Origin: an uncultured bacterium
GTDB lineage: Bacteria; Bacillota; Clostridia; Oscillospirales; Oscillospiraceae
Reading direction: 5' to 3'
NCBI GenBank assembly: GCA_949288405.1
Contig: CASEKM010000123.1
Span: 1 to 5,679, forward strand
DNA: 5,679 nucleotides
Below, one piece after another: positions 1 through 5,679 of this stretch (the stretch's first letter is position 1; the number at the start of each line of letters is the position of its first letter). The notes below the pieces were generated by a model, which was not told where the DNA came from, did not search any database, and saw nothing but the letters and a program-made list of their open reading frames with translations. The translations under genes and the position numbers were made by a program.

Positions 1-1713
1 CCCTCCACGGTGAGGGTATAGCCGTCCAGAATGGCGGCCTCCTCCTCCGAGGCGGCGTGGGAGACGGTCACCCGGTCGCCCACGTTCAGGATTACCGCCA
101 GGGGGTTGTCGGCGGCGGACAGGGCGTAGAAGACCTCCTCCCCCTCCAGGCGGAGGAAGTAGTAGGTGTTGCCCTCCAGCACGGCGGAGCGGATCTCCGC
201 CACGGCGCCGGAGGCCTCGGTCTGGGGCAGGGCCTCCTCTGTGGTGAGCCCGTCGCTGCGCAGGCGCTCGATATAGGCCTGTTCACACTGGGAGACGGTG
301 TTCCCGGTGGCCACGATCTGGTACTGGGCCACATTGACCATGGCGTAGGTCTTCACCAGGTTGCTCTGGTCCTTCAGGGGGATGAAGTAGGTGGGCTGGT
401 CGGCGATGTTCAGCAGCAGGGGGAAGGTGGCCTGGTACCCCAGGTCCTGCACCACGCCCATGGCGGAGGACATGGCGGCGTACTCGGTGGCGCCGGGGGC
501 GTCGTAGAACTTGGTCTCCTTGGTGCGCTGGTTGCTGAGCAGGAAGCCCAGGTTGGACTGGCAGGAAGCCCAGGTTGGACTGGTCCGCGTTGGCGGAGGT
601 CACCCCGGTGTACACATACACGTCGTCGTTCATGGCGATGTAGTTATAGCCCTGGGTGGTGACGGTCACGTCCCGCTGGCCCAGCACCGAGTTGATGAAG
701 CCGTTGATGAGGGTGCCGTGGAAGTCGTACTGCTGCATGATCAGGTCGGGGGTGAACACGTTGTCCACCCAGGTGGGGATCTCCTCCAGGGGGTAGTAGG
801 TGCTCTCGCCGGTGATGGCGCTGCACAGCACCGCTCCCTCGATGTCGGTGCCCCCGAACAGACCGATGGTCTTGACCACCTTGGGGGCGATCCACCAGGG
901 GTCACCGTTCTCGTCGATCTCAAACCGGGGGGTGGAGAACATGTAGGTGGGGTACTGGAAGCGCAGGTGGCGCATGATATTCCGGTTCAGAGGCTCGGAG
1001 AAGGAGTACTTCATCCCCTCCCCCTCCGGGAGGCGGACCACCTGGGCCTCCTGGGTGACCATGTCCACCAGCACGTAGGCGGGCAGGCCCTCGCCCCGGT
1101 TGGTGAACCACTTGATCAGGTCGGCATAGGCGATGGGGGCCACCCGCACGGGACGGCCTTGGTAGTTGATCTGGGTGGACTGGGTGTCGGCGTACTCAAA
1201 CTGGCTGACCATGTCGCTGAGGGTGCCCATCTGCCGGTCCCCCAGGAAGTTGGCGGCGTCCTTGTCCAGGGTGGGGATCTCGTCGAAGGAGATCTGGCCG
1301 ATGTCCTGGGCGAACTCCCCGTCTTCCACGGTGAGCAGGTCCCGGTAGGCCCCCGCCCGGAAGACGGGCAGGGAGATGATCTCGCCGATGATGACCACCG
1401 CCAGCATGACCACCAGCAGGATGCCCACGGGGAGGCACTGCTGCTTGATGAAGTGGAAGTAGTCCTTCACCCGGCCCTTGGCAAAGCCGCCCTTCCCCTT
1501 GCCCTGAAAGCCGGAGGTCACCAGGGCGCACAGCAGGTAGATCACGCACAGCATGAACACAAAGCTGTAGAACTCCCCGGACTGGGGGTTGACGGCGGGG
1601 ATGGCCACATAGAAGTAGACCGCCCCCAGCACCAGGGTGACGGCCAGGTTGAGCAGGGTCCTGCCTGCCTTCCCGGAGGGGGCCGGGACGGTCCCGTCTG
1701 CATTTCGTTTCAA
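1..1713 (-). pseudogene. Membrane-anchored protein of unknown function, frameshifted by a 22-bp duplication, C-terminus beyond window
   Basis: I cannot assign a function. The start is TTG at 1713, set by AAAGGAG nine bases upstream. Three hydrophobic segments lie at about residues 20-40, 48-69 and 95-115; a basic glycine/lysine-rich loop (about 70-92) separates the second and third. A large, mostly polar domain follows, probably extracytoplasmic, with stretches such as FEIDENGDPWWIAPK (264-278) and TGESTYYPLEEIPTWVDNVF (301-320). From memory, unverified, similar proteins recur in Clostridia without a known role. The native frame reads to residue 384 (codon 564-562). The extra 22 bases then shift it into about 92 Arg/Pro/His-rich nonsense residues ending at a stop at 283-285. 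With one repeat copy removed, translation continues in frame from 539 to base 1 without a stop (about 179 more codons), including YFIPLKDQSNLVKTYAMVNV and a beta-rich C-terminal part (GNTYYFLRLEGEEVFYALS) that could be OB-like. So it is either a recently broken gene, a switchable gene, or an intact gene with an assembly error. Confidence 0.8.
540..583. repeat. Perfect 22-bp tandem duplication, two copies
   Basis: Bases 540-561 are repeated exactly at 562-583 (unit begins caggaagccc and ends ttggactgg; the G at 539 matches 561, so the phase may shift by one base). The unit length is not a multiple of three, so the second copy shifts the minus-strand membrane-protein gene by one base. The protein before and after the repeat joins in good frame only if one copy is deleted. 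No other tandem repeat of this size was seen in the window. Confidence 0.97.
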
Positions 1714-1722
1714 AATCGCATT

Positions 1723-1729
1723 CTCCTTT
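1723..1729 (-). promoter_or_regulatory. Ribosome binding site that selects a TTG start
   Basis: On the minus strand the sequence reads AAAGGAG, then nine bases, then TTG AAA CGA AAT. A closer ATG at 1721-1719 is out of frame (ATG CGA TTT TGA, stopping after three codons) and only one base from the Shine-Dalgarno, too near for normal initiation. TTG at 1713 is therefore the best start of the membrane-protein gene. Confidence 0.75.
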
Positions 1730-1761
1730 GCCGCGATGCGGCGATCATAGTAAACAGGTCC

Positions 1762-1790
1762 AGTATACCCGGACTTCTGTCAGAAAGCAA
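1762..1790 (-). promoter_or_regulatory. Sigma-A-type promoter for the membrane-protein gene
   Basis: Read on the minus strand: a -35-like TTGCTT (1790-1785), a 17-bp spacer, and a -10 box TATACT (1767-1762, five of six consensus bases). The start of transcription would be near 1755, giving a leader of about 42 nt before the TTG start. A short perfect inverted repeat, TTCTG-T-CAGAA (1775-1785), sits inside the spacer and could be a regulator site. The -35 match is only moderate. Confidence 0.55.
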
Positions 1791-1827
1791 CTGGATTTCA
1801 GAAAGGAAGCATTAAAATTTGTTAAAG

Positions 1828-1855
1828 TTGGACGGGGCGGGGCCGCTGGTATGAT
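1828..1855 (+). promoter_or_regulatory. Sigma-A-type promoter for the CBS-domain gene
   Basis: TTGGAC (1828-1833), a 16-bp GC-rich spacer, and TATGAT (1850-1855, five of six bases of the -10 consensus). Transcription would begin around 1862, giving a leader of about 80 nt. It diverges from the minus-strand promoter at 1762-1790, with 37 bp between the two -35 elements, so one bound regulator could affect both. Confidence 0.5.
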
Positions 1856-1860
1856 TTTCC

Positions 1861-1907
1861 GCCGCCTGGGCATACTGAGAGGACGAGACGGGCCCCTCCA
1901 AGGCGGC
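1861..1907 (+). promoter_or_regulatory. Possible 5' leader hairpin ahead of the CBS-domain gene
   Basis: GCCGCCT (1861-1867) is complementary to AGGCGGC (1901-1907). Inside it GAGG (1879-1882) can pair with CCTC (1895-1898). The fold would begin almost exactly at the predicted transcript start and finish about 20 nt before the Shine-Dalgarno at 1928-1931. No U-run follows, so it is not a terminator. In GC-rich DNA a 7-bp match with a long loop can arise by chance, so this is tentative. Confidence 0.25.
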
Positions 1908-1940
1908 TCAGACAAATGGCATGAGAGAGGATGTGCTGAT

Positions 1941-2369
1941 ATGGAGATCAAGGAACTGATGAATCCCAGCGTGGTCACGGTGGAGCCCGGCGCCTCCGCC
2001 GCCCTGGCCGCCCGGCTGCTCAGCCGGCACAATGTGGGCGCCCTGCCCGTGTGCGGGGAGGACCGCCGCCTGCGGGGGATGGTCACCGACCGAGATATCG
2101 TGCTGCGGTGCGTGGCCGCCGAGGAGGACCCGGCCCAGACCCCGGTGCGGGACATTATGACCCGGGGGTGCGCCTGGGTCTCCCCCCGGGACGACTGCCG
2201 GACGGCCACCCGCCTGATGGCCCAGCAGCAGGTGCGCCGCCTGCCGGTGGTGGAGGGGGGAAAGCTGGTGGGGATCATCACCCTGGCCGACCTGGCCCGC
2301 AGCCAGCGGTACGACATGGAGGCCGCCCAGGCCCTGGGGGAGATCTCAGAAAACATCGTGCGCCGGTGA
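1941..2369 (+). CDS. Two-CBS-domain protein (CBS pair, Bateman module)
   Basis: The 142-residue product is almost entirely a tandem CBS pair, a cytoplasmic module that in known families binds adenine nucleotides (AMP, ATP, sometimes S-adenosylmethionine) and senses energy state. CBS1 spans about residues 1-57 (IKELMNPSVVTVEPGAS through GMVTDRDIVLRC) and CBS2 about 68-122 (VRDIMTRG through RRLPVVEGGKLVGIITLADLAR). Both carry the G-x-x-(S/T)-x-x-D pattern that contacts nucleotide ribose: T49/D52 and T114/D117. There is no enzyme or membrane domain, so it is a stand-alone type comparable to Hrp1-like proteins. ATG at 1941 is the first Met in the frame and has AGGA at 1928-1931, nine bases upstream. 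The open frame extends further upstream but lacks CBS sequence and another Met. The ligand and partner cannot be read from the sequence; it could co-transcribe with the SLH gene 104 bp downstream. Confidence 0.92.
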   Translation: MEIKELMNPSVVTVEPGASAALAARLLSRHNVGALPVCGEDRRLRGMVTDRDIVLRCVAAEEDPAQTPVRDIMTRGCAWVSPRDDCRTATRLMAQQQVRRLPVVEGGKLVGIITLADLARSQRYDMEAAQALGEISENIVRR

Positions 2370-2406
2370 GGAGAAAAAATCTCCAAAATCCTGCAACCGA
2401 TCCCGT

Positions 2407-2434
2407 TTGATTTCGTCTAATTCTATGGTAAGAT
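2407..2434 (+). promoter_or_regulatory. Extended -10 promoter for the SLH-protein gene
   Basis: TTGATT (2407-2412), a 16-bp spacer, and TAAGAT (2429-2434), preceded by the TG of an extended -10 element (TGG-TAAGAT). Transcription would start near 2441, about 33 nt before the ATG. The position in an AT-rich gap just upstream of a good ribosome binding site supports it. No real terminator separates it from the CBS gene, so read-through from upstream is also possible. Confidence 0.6.
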
Positions 2435-2461
2435 ATCCATGACGAAATATACAGCGGAATT

Positions 2462-2467
2462 GGAGGG
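2462..2467 (+). promoter_or_regulatory. Ribosome binding site choosing ATG 2474 over TTG 2471
   Basis: GGAGGG lies six bases before ATG at 2474 and three before the in-frame TTG at 2471. The spacing favours the ATG, giving a protein that begins MKRMTALIL, a normal signal-peptide start with two early basic residues. Confidence 0.7.
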
Positions 2468-2473
2468 ATCTTG

Positions 2474-4636
2474 ATGAAACGCATGACGGCGCTGATCCTG
2501 ACGGCGGCCCTGGCCGCCGGCCTGGCCCTGCCCGCCTCGGCGGCGGAGAGTCAGGAGGACCGGCTGGCCCAGGTGACCCAGGCGGTGAAGGACACCCTGG
2601 ACCTGGACACCTCGGCCTATGACAACTTCTATGGGGAGTGCTATGACCAGCAGCTGGTCAGCCAGTGGTCCCTGACCTGGGAGGGGGCGGAGGAGCGGCT
2701 GTCCATCGACGCCCTGGAGGACGGCACGGTGATCTGGTACAGCCGCTCCCACACGGAGGGGGCGGAGACCGGCCTGCCCGGCTACCCCGGCGGCGACGCC
2801 GCCCAGGCCCGGGAGGCGGCCCAGGCCTTCCTGGCCCAGGTACTGGACCCGGAGCTGGAGACCGCCGTTCTGGAGGAGACCGGCAGCTCCAAGCAGCTGG
2901 GCCGGGACGAGTTCCGCTTCAGCGGGGACATTTTGTTCCACGGCCTGCCCTCCCCCCTGAGCTGCTCCGTCACCGTGGACGGGGAGAGCGGGCAGGTGAC
3001 CCGCTTCTCCCGGGACATCTCCTACGGCCTCTACATGGGGGAGGCGCCCAGCCCCACCCCCGCCGTGGGCGCTGGCGCCGCGGCCCAGAGCCTGAAGGGC
3101 TCCCTGTCCCTGAAGCTGGAGTACGTCCTGTCCGAGGAGGACGAGACCCGGGCGGTGCTGCGCTATGTGCCCGACGGCCGGGATGAGTTCTATGTGGACG
3201 CCCAGACGGGAGAACTGGTGAACCTGACCGAGCTGGAGGAAGAGCTGCTGGACGGAGGCATCGGCATGGGGGGCTCCGCCGCCGGGGACTCCAGCGCCGA
3301 GAGCGCCCCCTCCTCCCCCAGCCTGGAAAACGGCCTGTCCCAGGCGGAGCAGGAGGGCATCCAGAAGCTGGAGGGGGTTCTGTCCAAGGAGACCCTGGAC
3401 GGACAGCTGCGGGCGGTGGCCCAGTACGGCCTGGAGGGGTACGCCCTGACCTCCGCCTCCTACCGGCTCTTGGAGGCCGGTGAGGACCGGGAGGAGCAGG
3501 TGCTGTGCACCCTGCGCTACCTGCTGCCCGGAGAAGATGGGACCGCCTCCCGCACCTTCACCGTGGACGCCCGCACCGGGCAGGTGGAGGACCTGTGGTC
3601 CGCCCTGCCCTGGGAGGAGGGCCAGACTCCCCAGGTGACCCAGGCGGAGGCCCAGGCCAAGGCGGAGGCCTTCCTGGAGAGCTTCTGCCCCGGCCAGGCC
3701 GCCAAGCTGGCCCTGTACGCGGCCCCCGGCCCGGAGGAGGAGATCCGGGCCAAGTACACCTTCACCTTCGCCCGGCAGGAGAACGGGTACTTCTTCCCCG
3801 ACCACTTCTATGAGGTGGCCGTCTCTGCCCAGGACGGCTCTGTGTGCGGACTGTCCTATTTCTATGAGGAGGACGTGGCCTTCGACAGCCCGGAGGGGAT
3901 CATCTCCAATGAGAAGGCCCTGGACGCCTGGATGGACACCTACACCGTCACCTTGGGCTATCTCCAGGTGCCGGAGAAGCTCTCCGCCGGCGACCCGGAG
4001 GCCGCCCCCTACCTCCAGCTGGGCCTGAAGGCCTTCTACGTGCTCAAGCTGGGCTACGGCCTGGAGCGGGAGGACTACCTCTACGGGATCGACGCCAAGA
4101 CCGGGATGCCGGTTCGGCCGGAGCGCGGGACGGACGGCGGACTTGCCTACTCCGACCTGTCCGGCCACTGGGCCCGGGAGACGGTGGAGGCCCTGGCCGC
4201 CTACCATGTGGGCTATGAGGGCGGGACCTTCGCCCCCGGACAGGCCATGACCCAGTTCGACCTGGTGGCCCTGCTGTTCAGTGTGGAGAACTACCCCCTG
4301 GACCCCGCCGCCGCTACGGAGGAGGAGCGGGACGCGGCCTACTCCGCCGCCTACCGGCTGGGGGCCCTCACCCCGGCGGAGCGCAGCGACAGCGCCCCCC
4401 TCACCCGCAGCGGGGCGGTGAAGCTGCTCCTCAACGCCGAGGGGCTGAAAAACGCCGCCGGGCTCGCCGGCATCTACACCTGTACCTATACCGACCGGGA
4501 CAGCATCCCGGCGGAGGACCTGGGCTACGCCGCCCTGGCCCAGGGCATCGGCATGGCCGGGGACACCTGGGCCGGCTCCCGCACCGCCACCCGGGCGGAG
4601 GGGGCGGTGATGCTCCACAAGCTGCTGGCCGGGTGA
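2474..4636 (+). CDS. Exported S-layer homology (SLH) protein with YcdB/YcdC- and PepSY-like repeats
   Basis: A 720-residue protein predicted to be exported and held on the cell wall. Residues 1-23 form a signal peptide: KR at 3-4 after MKRM, a hydrophobic core, and a likely cut after PASA or PASAA. The bulk (about 25-550) resembles YcdB/YcdC repeat proteins and PepSY-like modules. It shows recurring strand-turn motifs VDGESGQV (168-175), VDAQTGELV (241-249), VDARTGQV (364-371), AQDGSV (452-457) and IDAKTGMPV (539-547). An acidic Ser/Gly/Ala-rich linker at about 260-285 divides it into two halves. The C-terminus (about 556-720) holds about three SLH-like repeats, which in known proteins bind pyruvylated secondary wall polymers. 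The first begins YSDLSGHWARE but has MTQFD where TRAE is usual; the last keeps TRAE (706-709). Its molecular role is unknown; PepSY-type domains are thought to inhibit proteases or act in the envelope. A rho-independent terminator lies 19 bp downstream. Confidence 0.88.
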   Translation: MKRMTALILTAALAAGLALPASAAESQEDRLAQVTQAVKDTLDLDTSAYDNFYGECYDQQLVSQWSLTWEGAEERLSIDALEDGTVIWYSRSHTEGAETGLPGYPGGDAAQAREAAQAFLAQVLDPELETAVLEETGSSKQLGRDEFRFSGDILFHGLPSPLSCSVTVDGESGQVTRFSRDISYGLYMGEAPSPTPAVGAGAAAQSLKGSLSLKLEYVLSEEDETRAVLRYVPDGRDEFYVDAQTGELVNLTELEEELLDGGIGMGGSAAGDSSAESAPSSPSLENGLSQAEQEGIQKLEGVLSKETLDGQLRAVAQYGLEGYALTSASYRLLEAGEDREEQVLCTLRYLLPGEDGTASRTFTVDARTGQVEDLWSALPWEEGQTPQVTQAEAQAKAEAFLESFCPGQAAKLALYAAPGPEEEIRAKYTFTFARQENGYFFPDHFYEVAVSAQDGSVCGLSYFYEEDVAFDSPEGIISNEKALDAWMDTYTVTLGYLQVPEKLSAGDPEAAPYLQLGLKAFYVLKLGYGLEREDYLYGIDAKTGMPVRPERGTDGGLAYSDLSGHWARETVEALAAYHVGYEGGTFAPGQAMTQFDLVALLFSVENYPLDPAAATEEERDAAYSAAYRLGALTPAERSDSAPLTRSGAVKLLLNAEGLKNAAGLAGIYTCTYTDRDSIPAEDLGYAALAQGIGMAGDTWAGSRTATRAEGAVMLHKLLAG

Positions 4637-4655
4637 GGGCCGGCGGAAGGCGGCA

Positions 4656-4698
4656 CATAAAAATTCCCCTTTTCCACAAGAAATGGGGAATTTTTATG
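4656..4698 (+). terminator. Rho-independent terminator after the SLH-protein gene
   Basis: A perfect 14-bp inverted repeat: CATAAAAATTCCCC (4656-4669) against GGGGAATTTTTATG (4685-4698). Inside it, TTTC (4671-4674) can further pair with GAAA (4680-4683) across one T-T mismatch, leaving a 5-nt loop. The descending arm supplies a G-run then a U-run, so it should terminate the plus-strand transcript. Its A-rich 5' arm means it could also work leftward. An AT-only 7-bp hairpin (GAAAAAA 4699-4705 with TTTTTTC 4715-4721) follows at once and may add a second U-run. Confidence 0.88.
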
Positions 4699-4730
4699 GA
4701 AAAAAGCGGCGGAATTTTTTCAATCCTCCC

Positions 4731-4759
4731 TTGTTCAACCCGGGGGGATATGATAAGAT
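4731..4759 (+). promoter_or_regulatory. Extended -10 promoter for the ABC-F gene
   Basis: TTGTTC (4731-4736), a 17-bp spacer, and TAAGAT (4754-4759), with an extended -10 TG directly upstream (TGA-TAAGAT). It sits just after the terminator of the previous gene. Transcription would start near 4766, giving a leader of about 59 nt that contains only a small TTGCA/TGCAA hairpin (4775-4788). No long attenuator of the kind seen before antibiotic-resistance ABC-F genes is visible. Confidence 0.6.
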
Positions 4760-4824
4760 GATTGCCGTACGCCTTTGCATCTGTGCAACACTGTTTTGGA
4801 TCGAATTGGAAAAAGGAGTTTACT

Positions 4825-5679
4825 ATGATCACTGTCACCGATCTGAGCCTGAACTACAGCGGCACCCCGCTGTTTTCCCACGTGGACCTGCAGTTTCTGC
4901 GGGGCAACTGCTATGGCATCATCGGCGCCAACGGCGCCGGCAAGTCCACCTTTCTGAAGATCCTCTCCGGCCAGCTGGAGCCCACCACCGGCGAGGTGTC
5001 CATCCTGCCCAACGTGCGCATGTCCGTGCTCAAGCAGGACCAGAACGCCTATGACGCCTACAACGTGATGGACACGGTCATCATGGGCAACCAGCGCCTG
5101 TACGACATCGGCAAGGAGAAGGAGGCCATCTACGCCAAGGAGGAGATGACCGACGAGGACGGCATGCGGGCCTGTGAGCTGGAGGAGGAGTACGCCGAGC
5201 TGGGGGGCTGGGAGGCCGAGAGCGACGCCAGCCGCATCCTCCAGGGGCTTGGCATCGGCACCGACCTGCACTACAACGACATGGCCACCCTGGACGCCCG
5301 GCTGAAGGTGAAGGTCCTGCTGGCCCAGGCCCTGTTCGGCAATCCCGACCTGCTGATGATGGACGAGCCCACCAACAACCTGGACATCGACGCGGTGAAC
5401 TGGCTGGAGGACTTCCTGCTGGACTTCCCCGGCACCGTCATCGTGGTGTCCCACGACCGGCACTTCCTGAACACCGTGTGCACCCACATCGTGGACATCG
5501 ACTACAACAAGATCAAGATGTACGTGGGCAACTACGACTTCTGGTACGAGTCCTCCCAGCTGGTGCAGCAGCTCATCAAGAACCAGAACAAGCGCAACGA
5601 GGAGAAGATCAAGGAGCTGCAGGACTTCATCTCCCGCTTCTCCGCCAACAAGTCCAAGTCCAAGCAGGCCACCGCCCGG
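4825..5679 (+). CDS. ykpA: ABC-F family ATPase, YkpA/YbiT type, N-terminal 285 residues (right end beyond window)
   Basis: A soluble ABC-F ATPase; the family acts on the ribosome near the E site rather than in transport, and no membrane segment is present. The window holds the first nucleotide-binding domain and the start of the inter-domain linker. Visible motifs: Walker A GANGAGKST (34-42), Q-loop around Q71 (VLKQDQNAYD), Walker B LLMMDE with catalytic E181, D-loop TNNLD (183-187), and switch histidine H210 in VVSHDRHF. The segment at about 82-135 (VIMGNQRLYDIGKEKEAIYAK, GWEAESDA) matches the arm region of YkpA/YbiT as I recall it, as do CTHIVDID and YVGNYDFWYESSQL. A charged helical linker begins at about 250. 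The signature position (156-161) reads LDARLK, lacking the usual SGG/TGG. ATG at 4825 has AAGGAG six bases upstream. The frame is open to the edge; the second ATPase domain is not seen. The symbol is by family likeness, not proven orthology. Confidence 0.92.
   Translation, partial: MITVTDLSLNYSGTPLFSHVDLQFLRGNCYGIIGANGAGKSTFLKILSGQLEPTTGEVSILPNVRMSVLKQDQNAYDAYNVMDTVIMGNQRLYDIGKEKEAIYAKEEMTDEDGMRACELEEEYAELGGWEAESDASRILQGLGIGTDLHYNDMATLDARLKVKVLLAQALFGNPDLLMMDEPTNNLDIDAVNWLEDFLLDFPGTVIVVSHDRHFLNTVCTHIVDIDYNKIKMYVGNYDFWYESSQLVQQLIKNQNKRNEEKIKELQDFISRFSANKSKSKQATAR

Noticed and set aside
92..334. A separate 80-codon minus-strand gene near the left edge.
   Set aside because: It is an Arg/Pro/Ser-rich out-of-frame reading of the membrane-protein gene. 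The correct frame through this stretch is the continuation found after removing one 22-bp repeat copy.
511..1815. A 434-codon plus-strand open frame antisense to the membrane-protein gene.
   Set aside because: Composition is G/V/H/L/D-biased shadow sequence. The minus-strand reading shows clear membrane helices, coherent domain sequence and a good ribosome binding site.
1728..1940. N-terminal extension of the CBS-domain protein in the same frame.
   Set aside because: The 71 codons upstream of ATG 1941 have no homology-like sequence and no Met with a ribosome binding site near 1728. They also overlap both predicted promoters and the divergent gene's leader.
2370..2384. GGAGA-AAAAA-TCTCC hairpin just after the CBS stop codon as a terminator.
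   Set aside because: Only five base pairs, and it is followed by AAAATC rather than a U-run, so it is unlikely to terminate transcription.
2423..4618. A 731-codon open frame antisense to the entire SLH-protein gene.
   Set aside because: Its product is a monotonous G/L/Q/V/H-rich sequence with no domain, typical of the mirror frame of a GC-rich gene. The plus-strand gene has a signal peptide, SLH motifs, promoter, ribosome binding site and terminator.
4758..4824. Possible leader peptide (MIAVRLCICATLFWIELEKG...) ahead of the ABC-F gene, as seen in some attenuation systems.
   Set aside because: It has no stop before the ABC-F start and runs well into that gene in another frame. It would begin within the -10 box, and no Shine-Dalgarno precedes it.

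Overview
The window looks like chromosomal DNA from a GC-rich gut-type Clostridia (Bacillota), most plausibly the Oscillospiraceae / Flavonifractor–Pseudoflavonifractor neighbourhood. This is inferred from four things: strongly G/C-ending codons, purine-rich AGGAGG-type ribosome binding sites, a secreted YcdB/YcdC-like protein carrying S-layer homology (SLH) repeats, and a YkpA/YbiT-type ABC-F ATPase. The intergenic stretches are clearly more AT-rich than the genes. No mobile element, CRISPR array, tRNA or rRNA was seen.

Layout. Bases 1-1713 (minus strand) hold most of a large membrane-anchored protein of unknown function: three N-terminal membrane segments, then a long domain probably outside the membrane. 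Its frame is broken by a perfect 22-bp tandem duplication at about 540-583. Removing one copy restores an open frame that runs off the left edge. A 227-bp divergent intergenic region (1714-1940) holds a promoter for each direction. On the plus strand follow a small two-CBS-domain protein (1941-2369), a 720-residue exported SLH protein with YcdB/YcdC/PepSY-like repeats (2474-4636), a strong rho-independent terminator (4656-4698), and the first 285 codons of an ABC-F protein (4825 to the right edge).

How the genes fit together. Each of the four genes has its own plausible sigma-A promoter, so this is a run of mostly independent units rather than one operon. Only the CBS gene and the SLH gene, 104 bp apart with no convincing terminator between them, might be partly co-transcribed. 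Two products are predicted to act at the envelope (the membrane protein and the SLH protein) and two in the cytoplasm (a probable adenine-nucleotide sensor and a ribosome-associated ATPase). Nothing in the sequence ties them into one pathway.

I did not find a convincing undescribed system. The best leads are the frame-breaking 22-bp duplication, the uncharacterised membrane protein it interrupts, and the ABC-F protein whose first ATPase domain lacks the usual glycine-rich signature motif.
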